A stretch of DNA of 5,978 nucleotides from an uncultured Oscillospiraceae bacterium (GCA_944385645.1 CALWYA010000101.1:1-5978); one strand, 5' to 3'. Positions 1 to 4,656 are shown, counted from the first letter of the stretch. Notes: generated by a model not told the origin, from the letters alone. A program made the numbers and translations.

Positions 1-511
1 GACCCTGCGGCTGGAGCTGTACACCCCGGAGGAGCTGGCCCTCATCGTCACCCGCTCCGCCGGCATTCTGGAGGTGCCCATTGAACAGGACGGGGCCATG
101 GAGATCGCCAAGCGATCCCGGGGCACTCCCCGCATCGCCAACCGGATGCTGCGCCGGGTGCGGGACTTCGCCCAGGTGAAGGCCGGGGGGGTTATCACGA
201 AAAAAGTGGCCGATGAGGCCCTCACCGCCCTGGAGATCGACCACCTGGGGCTGGACGCCATCGACCACCGGATGCTCCGGTCCATCATCGAGAATTACCG
301 GGGCGGCCCGGTGGGGCTAGACACCCTGGCCGCCACCATCAACGAGGAGGCGGTCACTCTGGAGGACGTGTACGAGCCCTATCTCATGCAGCTGGGCTTC
401 CTCACCCGCACCCCCCGGGGCCGGTGTGTCACGGCCAAGGCCTATCAGCACCTGGGCCTGCCCGTGCCGGGCGGGGAGACTTCCGGCGGCCTGGACCAGC
501 TGAGCTTTTAG
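1..511 (+). CDS. ruvB: Holliday junction branch migration helicase RuvB, C-terminal part (5' truncated by window edge)
   Basis: RuvB is the AAA+ hexameric motor that, with RuvA, drives branch migration of Holliday junctions during recombination and repair in the cytoplasm. The visible reading frame starts at base 2 and gives about 169 residues, roughly half of the usual ~340; the ATPase domain with Walker motifs lies outside the window. What remains is the lid and winged-helix DNA-binding part. It includes the RuvB-typical stretch SRGTPRIANRMLRRVRDFAQ (sensor-2 region), the LGLDAIDHRML segment, YEPYLMQLGF, and the C-terminal RTPRGR DNA-contact motif followed by AYQHLGLPVP. The stop is TAG at 509-511. 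The next gene begins 15 nt later, so co-transcription is likely. I saw no frameshift or missing conserved block in the visible part. The identification is secure; only the upstream start is unknown. Confidence 0.97.
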   Translation, partial: TLRLELYTPEELALIVTRSAGILEVPIEQDGAMEIAKRSRGTPRIANRMLRRVRDFAQVKAGGVITKKVADEALTALEIDHLGLDAIDHRMLRSIIENYRGGPVGLDTLAATINEEAVTLEDVYEPYLMQLGFLTRTPRGRCVTAKAYQHLGLPVPGGETSGGLDQLSF

Positions 512-526
512 GGGGAGAGGCCGACA

Positions 527-901
527 GTGGGAGCTTATTTGGGCGTCAGCGTACTGATCCCGGCGCTGATGCTTTTGTTCGGGTGGCTGTTTCTCCGCAG
601 GCCGCCCCGAAGGATCAATTCCATCTACGGCTATCGCACCGCCCGGTCTATGCAAAATCAGGAGACGTGGGAATTTGCTCATCGGGTGGGAGGCCGCGTC
701 TGGCTGCGGACGGGAGCGGTTCTGCTGGCGGTGACCCTGCTGTCCGCCCTGCTGATATTGGGCCGGGGCGAGCGGATTTGGAAAATCTGGTGTCTGATCC
801 TGGTGCTGCTTCAAACGGCGGTTTTAATTGGGACGATTGTGCCGGTGGAACGGGCTTTAAAAGAAAATTTTGATGACTATGGAAGAAAGAAGGAACGATA
901 A
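527..901 (+). CDS. Short SdpI-family integral membrane protein
   Basis: The 124-aa protein matches the SdpI (PF13630-like) pattern: the loop motif YGYRTARSM at residues 34-42 followed by Trp48 and the AHRVGG stretch. Three hydrophobic segments are visible, at about residues 3-23, 60-79 and 86-106, and the tail is charged (DDYGRKKER). In Bacillus subtilis, SdpI protects against the SdpC toxin and also sequesters the repressor SdpR, but that protein is ~200 aa. This one is only the short conserved unit, and no toxin or ArsR-type repressor gene is visible nearby, so an immunity role is not shown. The start is GTG at 527, chosen because GGGGGAGAGG (511-520) sits 6 nt upstream; it overlaps the ruvB stop by one base. 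The stop TAA ends 1 nt before the glmM ATG, suggesting translational coupling. GC content is visibly lower than in ruvB and glmM. Family call good; function unknown. Confidence 0.85.
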   Translation: MGAYLGVSVLIPALMLLFGWLFLRRPPRRINSIYGYRTARSMQNQETWEFAHRVGGRVWLRTGAVLLAVTLLSALLILGRGERIWKIWCLILVLLQTAVLIGTIVPVERALKENFDDYGRKKER

Positions 902-902
902 A

Positions 903-2261
903 ATGGGTAAGCTATTTGGAACGGATGGAATTCGCGGCGTGGTCAACGCCGGCCTGGATGCCGATCTGGCCTATCGGGTGGGGCTGGCCGCCGCCACCGT
1001 GCTGGCCAAGGGGAAGAAGCCGGGGGAGAAGCCCCTGGTCACCATCGGCAAGGACACCCGAATCTCCGGGGACCTGCTGAAGGGCTCCCTAATCTCCGGG
1101 CTGTGCACCGCCGGAGCCGACGTGCTAGACCTGGGCACCCTGCCCACCCCCGGCGTGGCCTGGGTCACCGTGGACGAGGGGGCGGACGCCGGCATCGTCA
1201 TCTCGGCCAGCCACAACCCCTTCGAGCACAACGGCATCAAGATCTTCAACGGCCAGGGCTTCAAGCTGTCCGACGAGCTGGAGGAGAAGATTGAGGACAT
1301 CGTCCTGTTCGGCCACAACAACGTGCCCATGAAGACCCACGGGGAGATCGGCAAGGTGAGCTACGTGGCCCCCAAGGCCAGCGAGGACTACATCGACCAC
1401 CTGGAGGCCACCATCGACTCCACCCTGGGCGGGCTGCGCATCCTGGTGGACTGCGCCAACGGGGCCGCCTCGGCCACCGCCGCCCGGCTGTTCGACCGGT
1501 TCTCCAAGCTGCGCACCGACGTCATCAACGCCGACCCGGACGGGGTGAACATCAACGACAAGTGCGGCTCCACCCACATCGACGGCCTGGCCGCCATGGT
1601 GAAGGCGGGCGGGTACGACCTGGGCCTGGCCTTCGACGGGGACGCCGACCGCTGCCTGGCGGTGGATGAGCAGGGCAACCTCATCGACGGGGACCAGATC
1701 ATGGCCGCCTGCGGCCTGGACCTGAAGGCCAAGGGCAAGCTGCCTGGGGACACTGTCGTGGCCACCGTCATGTCCAACCTGGGCCTGCACCTGTACACCA
1801 AGGAACAGGGCATGCATCTGGAGTGTACCGACGTGGGCGACCGGAACGTGCTGGAGCGGATGCTGGAGAAGGGCTACGCCCTGGGCGGCGAGCAGTCGGG
1901 CCACATGATCTTCCTGGAGCACGCTACCACCGGCGACGGGCAGCTCACCGCCCTGCAGATGCTGGCCCTGCTGAAGGAGAGCGGCAAGAAGGCCTCTGAG
2001 CTCTTCGGGGCCTGCCCCCGGTATCCCCAGGTGCTCATCAACATCCCCGTGGCCGACAACGACGTGAAGAAGGCCGTCATGGCCAGCCCCCTGCTGGCCC
2101 AGGCCATCCAGCGGGAGGAGGCCGGCCTGAACGGGGAGGGCCGGGTGCTGGTGCGCCCCTCGGGCACCGAGGCCCTCATGCGGGTCATGGTGGAGGCCAA
2201 GACCGAGGAGACCGCCCGGGCCACCGCCCAGCGGCTGGCCGACCTGGTGGCCACCCTGTAA
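903..2261 (+). CDS. glmM: Phosphoglucosamine mutase GlmM
   Basis: GlmM interconverts glucosamine-6-phosphate and glucosamine-1-phosphate, feeding UDP-GlcNAc for peptidoglycan. The 452-aa length is usual for the family (~445-450). It opens with the hallmark GKLFGTDGIRG (residues 2-12). The catalytic phosphoserine loop is SASHNP at 101-106, with Ser103 equivalent to Ser102 of the E. coli enzyme. The Mg-binding loop is DGDADR at 245-250, the sugar-binding loop GGEQSGH at 328-334, and the phosphate-binding RPSGTEALMRV at 418-428. All four alpha-D-phosphohexomutase signatures are present. The ATG at 903 is preferred over in-frame ATGs at 870, 873 and 879 because AAGGA (890-894) precedes it at good spacing and homologues begin at MGKLFGTDG; the longer version would also overlap the upstream gene. 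It lies 1 nt after the SdpI-family stop and is followed by a hairpin at 2291-2317. Function very secure. Confidence 0.98.
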   Translation: MGKLFGTDGIRGVVNAGLDADLAYRVGLAAATVLAKGKKPGEKPLVTIGKDTRISGDLLKGSLISGLCTAGADVLDLGTLPTPGVAWVTVDEGADAGIVISASHNPFEHNGIKIFNGQGFKLSDELEEKIEDIVLFGHNNVPMKTHGEIGKVSYVAPKASEDYIDHLEATIDSTLGGLRILVDCANGAASATAARLFDRFSKLRTDVINADPDGVNINDKCGSTHIDGLAAMVKAGGYDLGLAFDGDADRCLAVDEQGNLIDGDQIMAACGLDLKAKGKLPGDTVVATVMSNLGLHLYTKEQGMHLECTDVGDRNVLERMLEKGYALGGEQSGHMIFLEHATTGDGQLTALQMLALLKESGKKASELFGACPRYPQVLINIPVADNDVKKAVMASPLLAQAIQREEAGLNGEGRVLVRPSGTEALMRVMVEAKTEETARATAQRLADLVATL

Positions 2262-2290
2262 GCGCGGGACGGCGCGCCCGGTCCGTTGGT

Positions 2291-2317
2291 GTGTCCGCCC
2301 CGGCGGGGGGCGGACAC
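2291..2317 (+). terminator. Strong GC hairpin after glmM without a T tract
   Basis: GTGTCCGCCCC (2291-2301) and GGGGCGGACAC (2307-2317) form a perfect 11-bp stem around a GGCGG loop, 30 nt after the glmM stop. The bases after the stem (ATCCGGAGCG) contain no T run, so it is not a classical intrinsic terminator. It may slow polymerase, protect the glmM mRNA 3' end, or work with Rho. The structure is certain on paper; the termination role is inference. Confidence 0.45.
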
Positions 2318-2411
2318 ATCCGGAGCGCGTCGGGGTCTGGAAATCGGGAGCGAAATTGCGGGAAAGGAAAAAGCTTGTCGGGAATTTTCACAAAAAGATT
2401 CCAGAAAAGCC

Positions 2412-2440
2412 TTGACAAAACTGAGTATTTTGTTTATTAT
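2412..2440 (+). promoter_or_regulatory. Near-consensus sigma-A promoter overlapping the sigma-factor start codon
   Basis: TTGACA (2412-2417, perfect -35) is followed after exactly 17 bp by TATTAT (2435-2440, 5 of 6 to TATAAT). The 20 nt upstream (2391-2411) are A-rich, as in an UP element. A transcript would start near 2446-2448, which is downstream of the ATG at 2439 of the sigma-factor gene. The match to consensus is directly visible; whether it is used, and what it would drive given that conflict, is unresolved. Confidence 0.6.
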
Positions 2441-3077
2441 GAATGATAAGCACAGTATCGGAACCATTCAGGCGCCGCCCGATTCCCTGTCGGACGAGGC
2501 CCTGTGTGCCCGGGCCGCCGGGGGAGACCCCCGGGCGGAGACCGAGCTGGTCCAGCGATACGGCCGTCTGGTCAGGGCCTGCGCCCGCCCCCTGTTTCTG
2601 GCGGGGGGGGACAGCGAGGACCTGATCCAGGAGGGGATGCTGGGACTGCTCACCGCCATCCGCGGCTTTGACCCGGGGCGGGACGCCTCCTTCCGCACTT
2701 ACGCGGAAATCTGCATCCGAAGCCGCCTGCTCACCGCCGTCCGGGCGGCTCAGGGCGGCAAGCACGCCCCATTGAATCAGAGTATTTCCTATGAGCCACC
2801 TCTTTTTGACGCAACGAACGCGCGTCTGGTCCTCAGCGCGGAGAGCCCGGAGGATGTGGTGATCGGCAGAGAGGAACTGCGGGAGCGGCTGGCCGCCCTG
2901 CGCAGCCAGCTGTCGGAGCTCGAGGGACAGATCCTGACCCTGTATCTCAGCGGGTTGTCCTGCGCAGAGATCGCCAAACGGGCGGACCGGTCCAAGAAAT
3001 CGGTGGACAACGCCATTCAGCGCATCCGCCGTAAAATGGCCCGGGGTGATTCTTCCGGCGAATCCAGCGAGAGCTGA
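2439..3077 (+). CDS. sigH: Sigma-H-like RNA polymerase sigma factor (sigma-70 family)
   Basis: The 212-aa product (B. subtilis SigH is 218 aa) directs RNA polymerase to a stationary-phase/early-sporulation promoter class. Region 2 spans about residues 20-105, with the core-binding DLIQEGMLGLLTAIRGFDP at 61-79 and the -10-recognising ASFRTYAEICIRSRLLTAVR at 83-102. The linker KHAPLNQSISYEPPLFD closely parallels the SigH linker. Region 4 (about 145-200) ends in the helix-turn-helix LSCAEIAKRADRSKKSVDNA. ATG 2439 is the only in-frame ATG giving a complete region 2 without the improbable 51-residue extension to TTG 2286. It has no clear Shine-Dalgarno site and overlaps the -10 of a promoter-like sequence. 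No in-frame ATG, GTG or TTG occurs again until Met67 (2637). A run of eight G at 2603-2610 lies in region 2. The zinc-ribbon gene follows after 59 nt. It is not beside rpmG-secE-nusG as in Bacillus, so a SigH-like paralogue is possible. Confidence 0.88.
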   Translation: MNDKHSIGTIQAPPDSLSDEALCARAAGGDPRAETELVQRYGRLVRACARPLFLAGGDSEDLIQEGMLGLLTAIRGFDPGRDASFRTYAEICIRSRLLTAVRAAQGGKHAPLNQSISYEPPLFDATNARLVLSAESPEDVVIGREELRERLAALRSQLSELEGQILTLYLSGLSCAEIAKRADRSKKSVDNAIQRIRRKMARGDSSGESSES

Positions 3078-3093
3078 TCGCAATATAACGACC

Positions 3094-3111
3094 GTCCGGC
3101 CATGACCGGAC
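3094..3111 (+). other. Small hairpin upstream of the zinc-ribbon gene
   Basis: GTCCGG (3094-3099) and CCGGAC (3106-3111) form a 6-bp GC-rich stem with a 6-nt loop in the 59-nt gap between the sigma factor and the zinc-ribbon gene, ending 10 nt before the ribosome site at 3122-3130. There is no T tract. It could be an mRNA processing or stabilising element or an operator dyad, or it could be chance; the structure is short. Confidence 0.3.
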
Positions 3112-3136
3112 AAGAAGTCAAAGAGAGGGAATTCCA

Positions 3137-3418
3137 ATGTACGAAGACAAGATCCTGGTATGCAAAGAGTGCGGCAATGAGTTCGTCTTTACCGCTGGTG
3201 AGCAGGAGTTCTATGCCGAGCGCGGCTTCCAGAACGAGCCCCAGCGCTGCAAGGCCTGCCGTGACGCCCGCAAGAACGCCGCCCGCGGCCCCCGTGAGTA
3301 TTTCACCGCCGTGTGCGCTGCCTGCGGCGGCGAGGCTCGGGTCCCCTTTGAGCCCAAGTCCGACCGCCCCGTCTACTGCAGCGAGTGCTTCGCCAAGATG
3401 CGGGAGCAGCAGGGCTGA
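3137..3418 (+). CDS. Small double zinc-ribbon protein of unknown function
   Basis: The 93-aa soluble protein carries four CxxC pairs: Cys9/Cys12 (CKEC), Cys38/Cys41 (CKAC), Cys60/Cys63 (CAAC) and Cys81/Cys84 (CSEC). Pairs 1-2 and 3-4 are each spaced as one zinc ribbon. The N-terminal half (DKILVCKECGNEFVFTAGEQ, then YAERGF and the CKAC pair) resembles the probable zinc-ribbon domain PF13451. The second half (VCAACGGEARVPFEPKSDRP, then YCSEC) resembles the CxxC repeats often fused to it in Firmicutes. Such ribbons usually bind zinc and contact nucleic acid or protein, but no biochemical role is established that I can name. The start ATG 3137 has AGAGAGGGA (3122-3130) 6 nt upstream. It follows the sigma-factor gene by 59 nt and is closed by a strong terminator at 3437, so the two genes probably share a transcript. 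No membrane segment or signal peptide. Family call firm, function unknown. Confidence 0.9.
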   Translation: MYEDKILVCKECGNEFVFTAGEQEFYAERGFQNEPQRCKACRDARKNAARGPREYFTAVCAACGGEARVPFEPKSDRPVYCSECFAKMREQQG

Positions 3419-3436
3419 TAAAAGCTTTGCCACAAG

Positions 3437-3468
3437 AAAGGGCGCCCAGCCGGGCGCCCTTTTTGTTT
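3437..3468 (+). terminator. Rho-independent terminator after the zinc-ribbon gene
   Basis: GGGCGCCC (3440-3447) pairs with GGGCGCCC (3452-3459) around an AGCC tetraloop. The stem is extended by AAA (3437-3439) with TTT (3460-3462), and the sequence continues as a T-rich run to 3468. It begins 19 nt after the zinc-ribbon stop and should end the sigma-factor/zinc-ribbon transcript. Confidence 0.93.
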
Positions 3469-3499
3469 GCCTTTATGGTATGTTTGGGAAAAAAGGAGC

Positions 3500-3551
3500 G
3501 CGCAACCGACAGTTGCGCTGATTCAAGCCCAGGCTGGTAGCAGCGCAACCG
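3500..3551. repeat. GCGCAAC triple repeat with mutually exclusive hairpins
   Basis: GCGCAACCG occurs at 3500-3508 and again at 3543-3551, with the inverse GTTGCGCTG between them at 3512-3520. The middle copy can pair with the left copy (7 bp, 5-nt loop CGACA) or with CAGCGCAAC at 3541-3549 (9 bp, 20-nt loop), but not both. It lies 45-96 nt before the XRE-regulator ATG. It could be an operator array for that regulator or a folding switch in its leader RNA; neither is shown. Confidence 0.6.
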
Positions 3552-3595
3552 TGAGACCTAGTATGATGGAGGTCAGAAAGGAGTTGATAAGGACG

Positions 3596-3958
3596 ATGAG
3601 TGTCGGAGAAACCATTCAGCGCCTGCGGACGGAGCGCCGCCTCTCCCAGGAACAACTGGCCGAGCTGGTGGGGGTCTCCCGCCAGGCGGTGAGCAAGTGG
3701 GAGTTAAATACCGCCCTGCCCGATACGGACAAATTGATTCCCTTGGCAAAAGCGCTTGGGGTGTCCATTGACGAACTGCTGGGCAATGGCCCAGGGGAGG
3801 CAGGGGGCGAGACTCCGCTGATGGAGCAAAAGCAGCCCGGGTGGTTTGCCACACACTGGTACTGGCTGGGGCTGATCCCGGTGGTCTGGGGGTGCTGGCA
3901 GCTGATCCAGATACTTCCATTCCTTCTGTTCGTCCTGGGCGTGACCAATTCGTTTTGA
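3596..3958 (+). CDS. XRE-family HTH transcriptional regulator with C-terminal membrane segment
   Basis: The 120-aa product begins with a Cro/C1-type helix-turn-helix domain at about residues 5-63. Its core, LSQEQLAELVGVSRQAVSKW (16-35), and the family-typical LPDTDKLIPLAKALGVSIDE (41-60) are both plain. A Gly/Glu-rich linker (about 64-80) leads to a Trp-rich hydrophobic region at about 86-115 (HWYWLGLIPVVWGCW then ILPFLLFVLGV), enough for one or two short membrane passes. It may therefore be a membrane-anchored repressor. ATG 3596 was chosen because the HTH domain starts right after it and AAAGGAG (3577-3583) lies upstream, though at a rather long 12 nt. In-frame ATGs at 3563 and 3566 have no ribosome site. 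The upstream leader carries the GCGCAAC repeats, which are candidate operators. A small membrane-protein gene follows 120 nt downstream. The regulated targets are unknown. DNA-binding class very sure; membrane role inferred from hydrophobicity. Confidence 0.9.
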   Translation: MSVGETIQRLRTERRLSQEQLAELVGVSRQAVSKWELNTALPDTDKLIPLAKALGVSIDELLGNGPGEAGGETPLMEQKQPGWFATHWYWLGLIPVVWGCWQLIQILPFLLFVLGVTNSF

Positions 3959-3960
3959 AA

Positions 3961-4053
3961 AACTCCCAATTCTTTTGCGTGTTCCCGCCCCCGCAGGGGC
4001 GGGAACGATGAGGGAAAATTTGAACTCAGGCACACAAATGGAAACTGGGAGTT
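3961..4053. repeat. Imperfect inverted repeat of about 93 bp, possible MITE or structured RNA
   Basis: AACTCCCA (3961-3968) and TGGGAGTT (4046-4053) are perfect inverse copies. Pairing continues inward: TT 3970-3971 with AA 4043-4044, and TTTGCGTG 3974-3981 with CACACAAA 4031-4038 (one mismatch). Inside lie the hairpin 3981-4006 and an unpaired A/T-rich stretch 4007-4030. The element begins 3 nt after the XRE stop codon and ends 9 nt before the next ribosome site. No clear flanking target-site duplication was seen, so mobile-element status is only a suggestion. Confidence 0.55.
3981..4006 (+). terminator. GC-rich hairpin after the XRE gene, no T tract
   Basis: GTTCCCGCCCC (3981-3991) and GGGGCGGGAAC (3996-4006) form a perfect 11-bp stem capped by a CGCA tetraloop, 22 nt after the XRE stop. 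The following bases (GATGAGGG) contain no T run, so it is at best a partial or attenuating terminator. The sequence on its other side is also not a T tract for the opposite strand. It sits inside the larger inverted repeat. Confidence 0.4.
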
Positions 4054-4078
4054 GAGAAATGAAAAGGAGTGAATGTTG

Positions 4079-4276
4079 ATGATGCCTATGACAGAGGTAC
4101 TGCCTGTCCGTTTGCTGCTGTTTCTGATTCTGTCCCCGGTCTTGGCCATTGCGGCCGGCCTGCTGATTTTCTTCCTGGGCCGCCGCTACGTGCGCCGGAA
4201 GCACGGTAAAGTGGGGAAGCGGGGCGGGTGGACGCCTGGAGACCGGAGGCCGGGGCAGAAAACCGGATTTTTTTGA
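4079..4276 (+). CDS. Small single-span membrane protein, unknown function
   Basis: The 65-aa product has one clear hydrophobic helix at about residues 8-32 (VRLLLFLILSPVLAIAAGLL then IFFLG). A strongly basic tail follows (RRYVRRKHGKVGKRGG) and ends in Thr-Gly-Phe-Phe. The positive-inside rule predicts a periplasm/outside-facing short N-terminus and a cytoplasmic tail. I do not recognise a family. The start is uncertain: AAAAGGAG (4062-4069) is only 3 nt from ATG 4073, whereas ATG 4079 and ATG 4082 are 9 and 12 nt away, so 4079 is preferred. The excellent ribosome site supports it as a real gene. No convincing promoter was seen just upstream, so it may share the XRE transcript through the intervening hairpin. 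A link to the membrane-anchored XRE protein is conceivable but rests only on adjacency. The stop TGA lies in a T-rich run just before the next promoter. Confidence 0.65.
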   Translation: MMPMTEVLPVRLLLFLILSPVLAIAAGLLIFFLGRRYVRRKHGKVGKRGGWTPGDRRPGQKTGFF

Positions 4277-4286
4277 AAATTTCCCA

Positions 4287-4315
4287 TTGAAAAACCGGAA
4301 CAGTTCGGCTATACT
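4287..4315 (+). promoter_or_regulatory. Sigma-A-type promoter of the DUF1858 gene
   Basis: TTGAAA (4287-4292) and TATACT (4310-4315) are separated by exactly 17 bp and sit in an A/T-rich pocket just after the small membrane-protein gene. The predicted start near 4322 gives a leader of about 29 nt containing GGAGGAG (4338-4344), which suits the gene at 4351. Confidence 0.85.
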
Positions 4316-4350
4316 ATCCCTGTGATTTCACAAGAACGGAGGAGATTCCC

Positions 4351-4551
4351 ATGACCATTACCAAAGACACCATCATCGGTGATATTCTGACCATCGCCCC
4401 CCAGACTGCCCCCCTGTTCATGAACATCGGGATGCACTGCCTGGGCTGCCCCGCCTCCCGGGGCGAGACGGTGGAGCAGGCCTGCATGGTCCACGGGGTG
4501 GACCCGGACGAGCTGCTGGCCCAGGTCAACGCCATGATCGACGCCCAGTAA
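4351..4551 (+). CDS. DUF1858-domain redox-disulfide protein
   Basis: The 66-aa protein is essentially one DUF1858 domain, also described as the hybrid-cluster-protein-associated redox disulfide domain and related to the N-terminus of ScdA/RIC iron-sulfur repair proteins. The family pattern is clear: ITKDTIIGDILTIAPQTAPL (3-22), then GMHCLGCPAS (27-36) with the CxxC pair Cys30/Cys33, a third cysteine at 45, and the helical tail DPDELLAQVNAMI. The CxxC is expected to be a redox-active disulfide or metal/cluster contact; the physiological partner is not established. The ATG is supported by GGAGGAG (4338-4344) at 6-nt spacing. It has its own promoter (4287-4315) and terminator (4566-4597), so it is a single-gene unit, which suggests independent and possibly high expression. 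No hybrid cluster protein gene lies nearby. Family very secure, role inferred. Confidence 0.93.
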   Translation: MTITKDTIIGDILTIAPQTAPLFMNIGMHCLGCPASRGETVEQACMVHGVDPDELLAQVNAMIDAQ

Positions 4552-4565
4552 AACCGCACAGGACC

Positions 4566-4597
4566 AGAAGGGGAGCGGCCTGTCCGTTCCCCTTTTT
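4566..4597 (+). terminator. Rho-independent terminator after the DUF1858 gene
   Basis: AAGGGGAGCGG (4568-4578) pairs with CCGTTCCCCTT (4584-4594), 11 bp including one G-T wobble, around a CCTGT loop. The T run is 4593-4597, followed by CTCTGTGT. It starts 14 nt after the DUF1858 stop and separates that unit from the flavoprotein operon. Confidence 0.92.
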
Positions 4598-4606
4598 CTC
4601 TGTGTC

Positions 4607-4621
4607 CCGCTCCCGGAGCGG
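4607..4621. promoter_or_regulatory. 15-bp palindrome upstream of the flavoprotein operon
   Basis: CCGCTCC (4607-4613) and GGAGCGG (4615-4621) are perfect inverse arms around a single C. With so small a centre it is a poor RNA hairpin but a plausible dimeric-repressor operator. It lies 36 nt before the flavoprotein ATG. I found no convincing -35/-10 pair in 4598-4656, so the operator role is speculative. Confidence 0.3.
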
Positions 4622-4656
4622 ATCGTCAGTTCTCTGTTGGAAAAGGGGAGACGCGC

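Noticed and set aside
1125..1922. Long antisense open frame (265 aa) opposite glmM
   Set aside because: Its composition (His/Val/Gly/Gln-rich, low complexity) is the mirror of glmM codon bias in a high-GC genome; it has no domain signature.
2363..2387. Possible sigma-H promoter upstream of the sigma-factor gene (AAAGGAAAA with GAATTT)
   Set aside because: The -35-like element matches well, but the spacer to the GAAT element is only about 7 nt instead of 11-12, and the purine at the start of the -10 box is missing.
2286..2438. 51-residue N-terminal extension of the sigma factor starting at TTG 2286
   Set aside because: It would translate through the 2291-2317 hairpin, has no ribosome site, looks unlike SigH N-termini, and makes the protein far longer than the family.
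3084..3089. TATAAC as a -10 for the zinc-ribbon gene
   Set aside because: The hexamer 17 bp upstream is AATCCA, unlike TTGACA; the gene is more simply co-transcribed with the sigma factor.
3102..3521. 139-aa frame starting MTGQEV over the zinc-ribbon gene
   Set aside because: It runs in another frame through the clear CxxC protein, reads through the terminator, and is Ser/Ala/Pro-rich shadow sequence.
3497..3551. Integron attC or CRISPR-like interpretation of the GCGCAAC repeats
   Set aside because: The GTT core is not followed by purines as in attC (GTTRRRY), and three short copies in mixed orientation without uniform spacers are not a CRISPR array.
3562..3567. TATGAT as a -10 for the XRE gene
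   Set aside because: No -35-like hexamer is found 16-19 bp upstream and there is no extended -10 TGn, so it is too weak to list.
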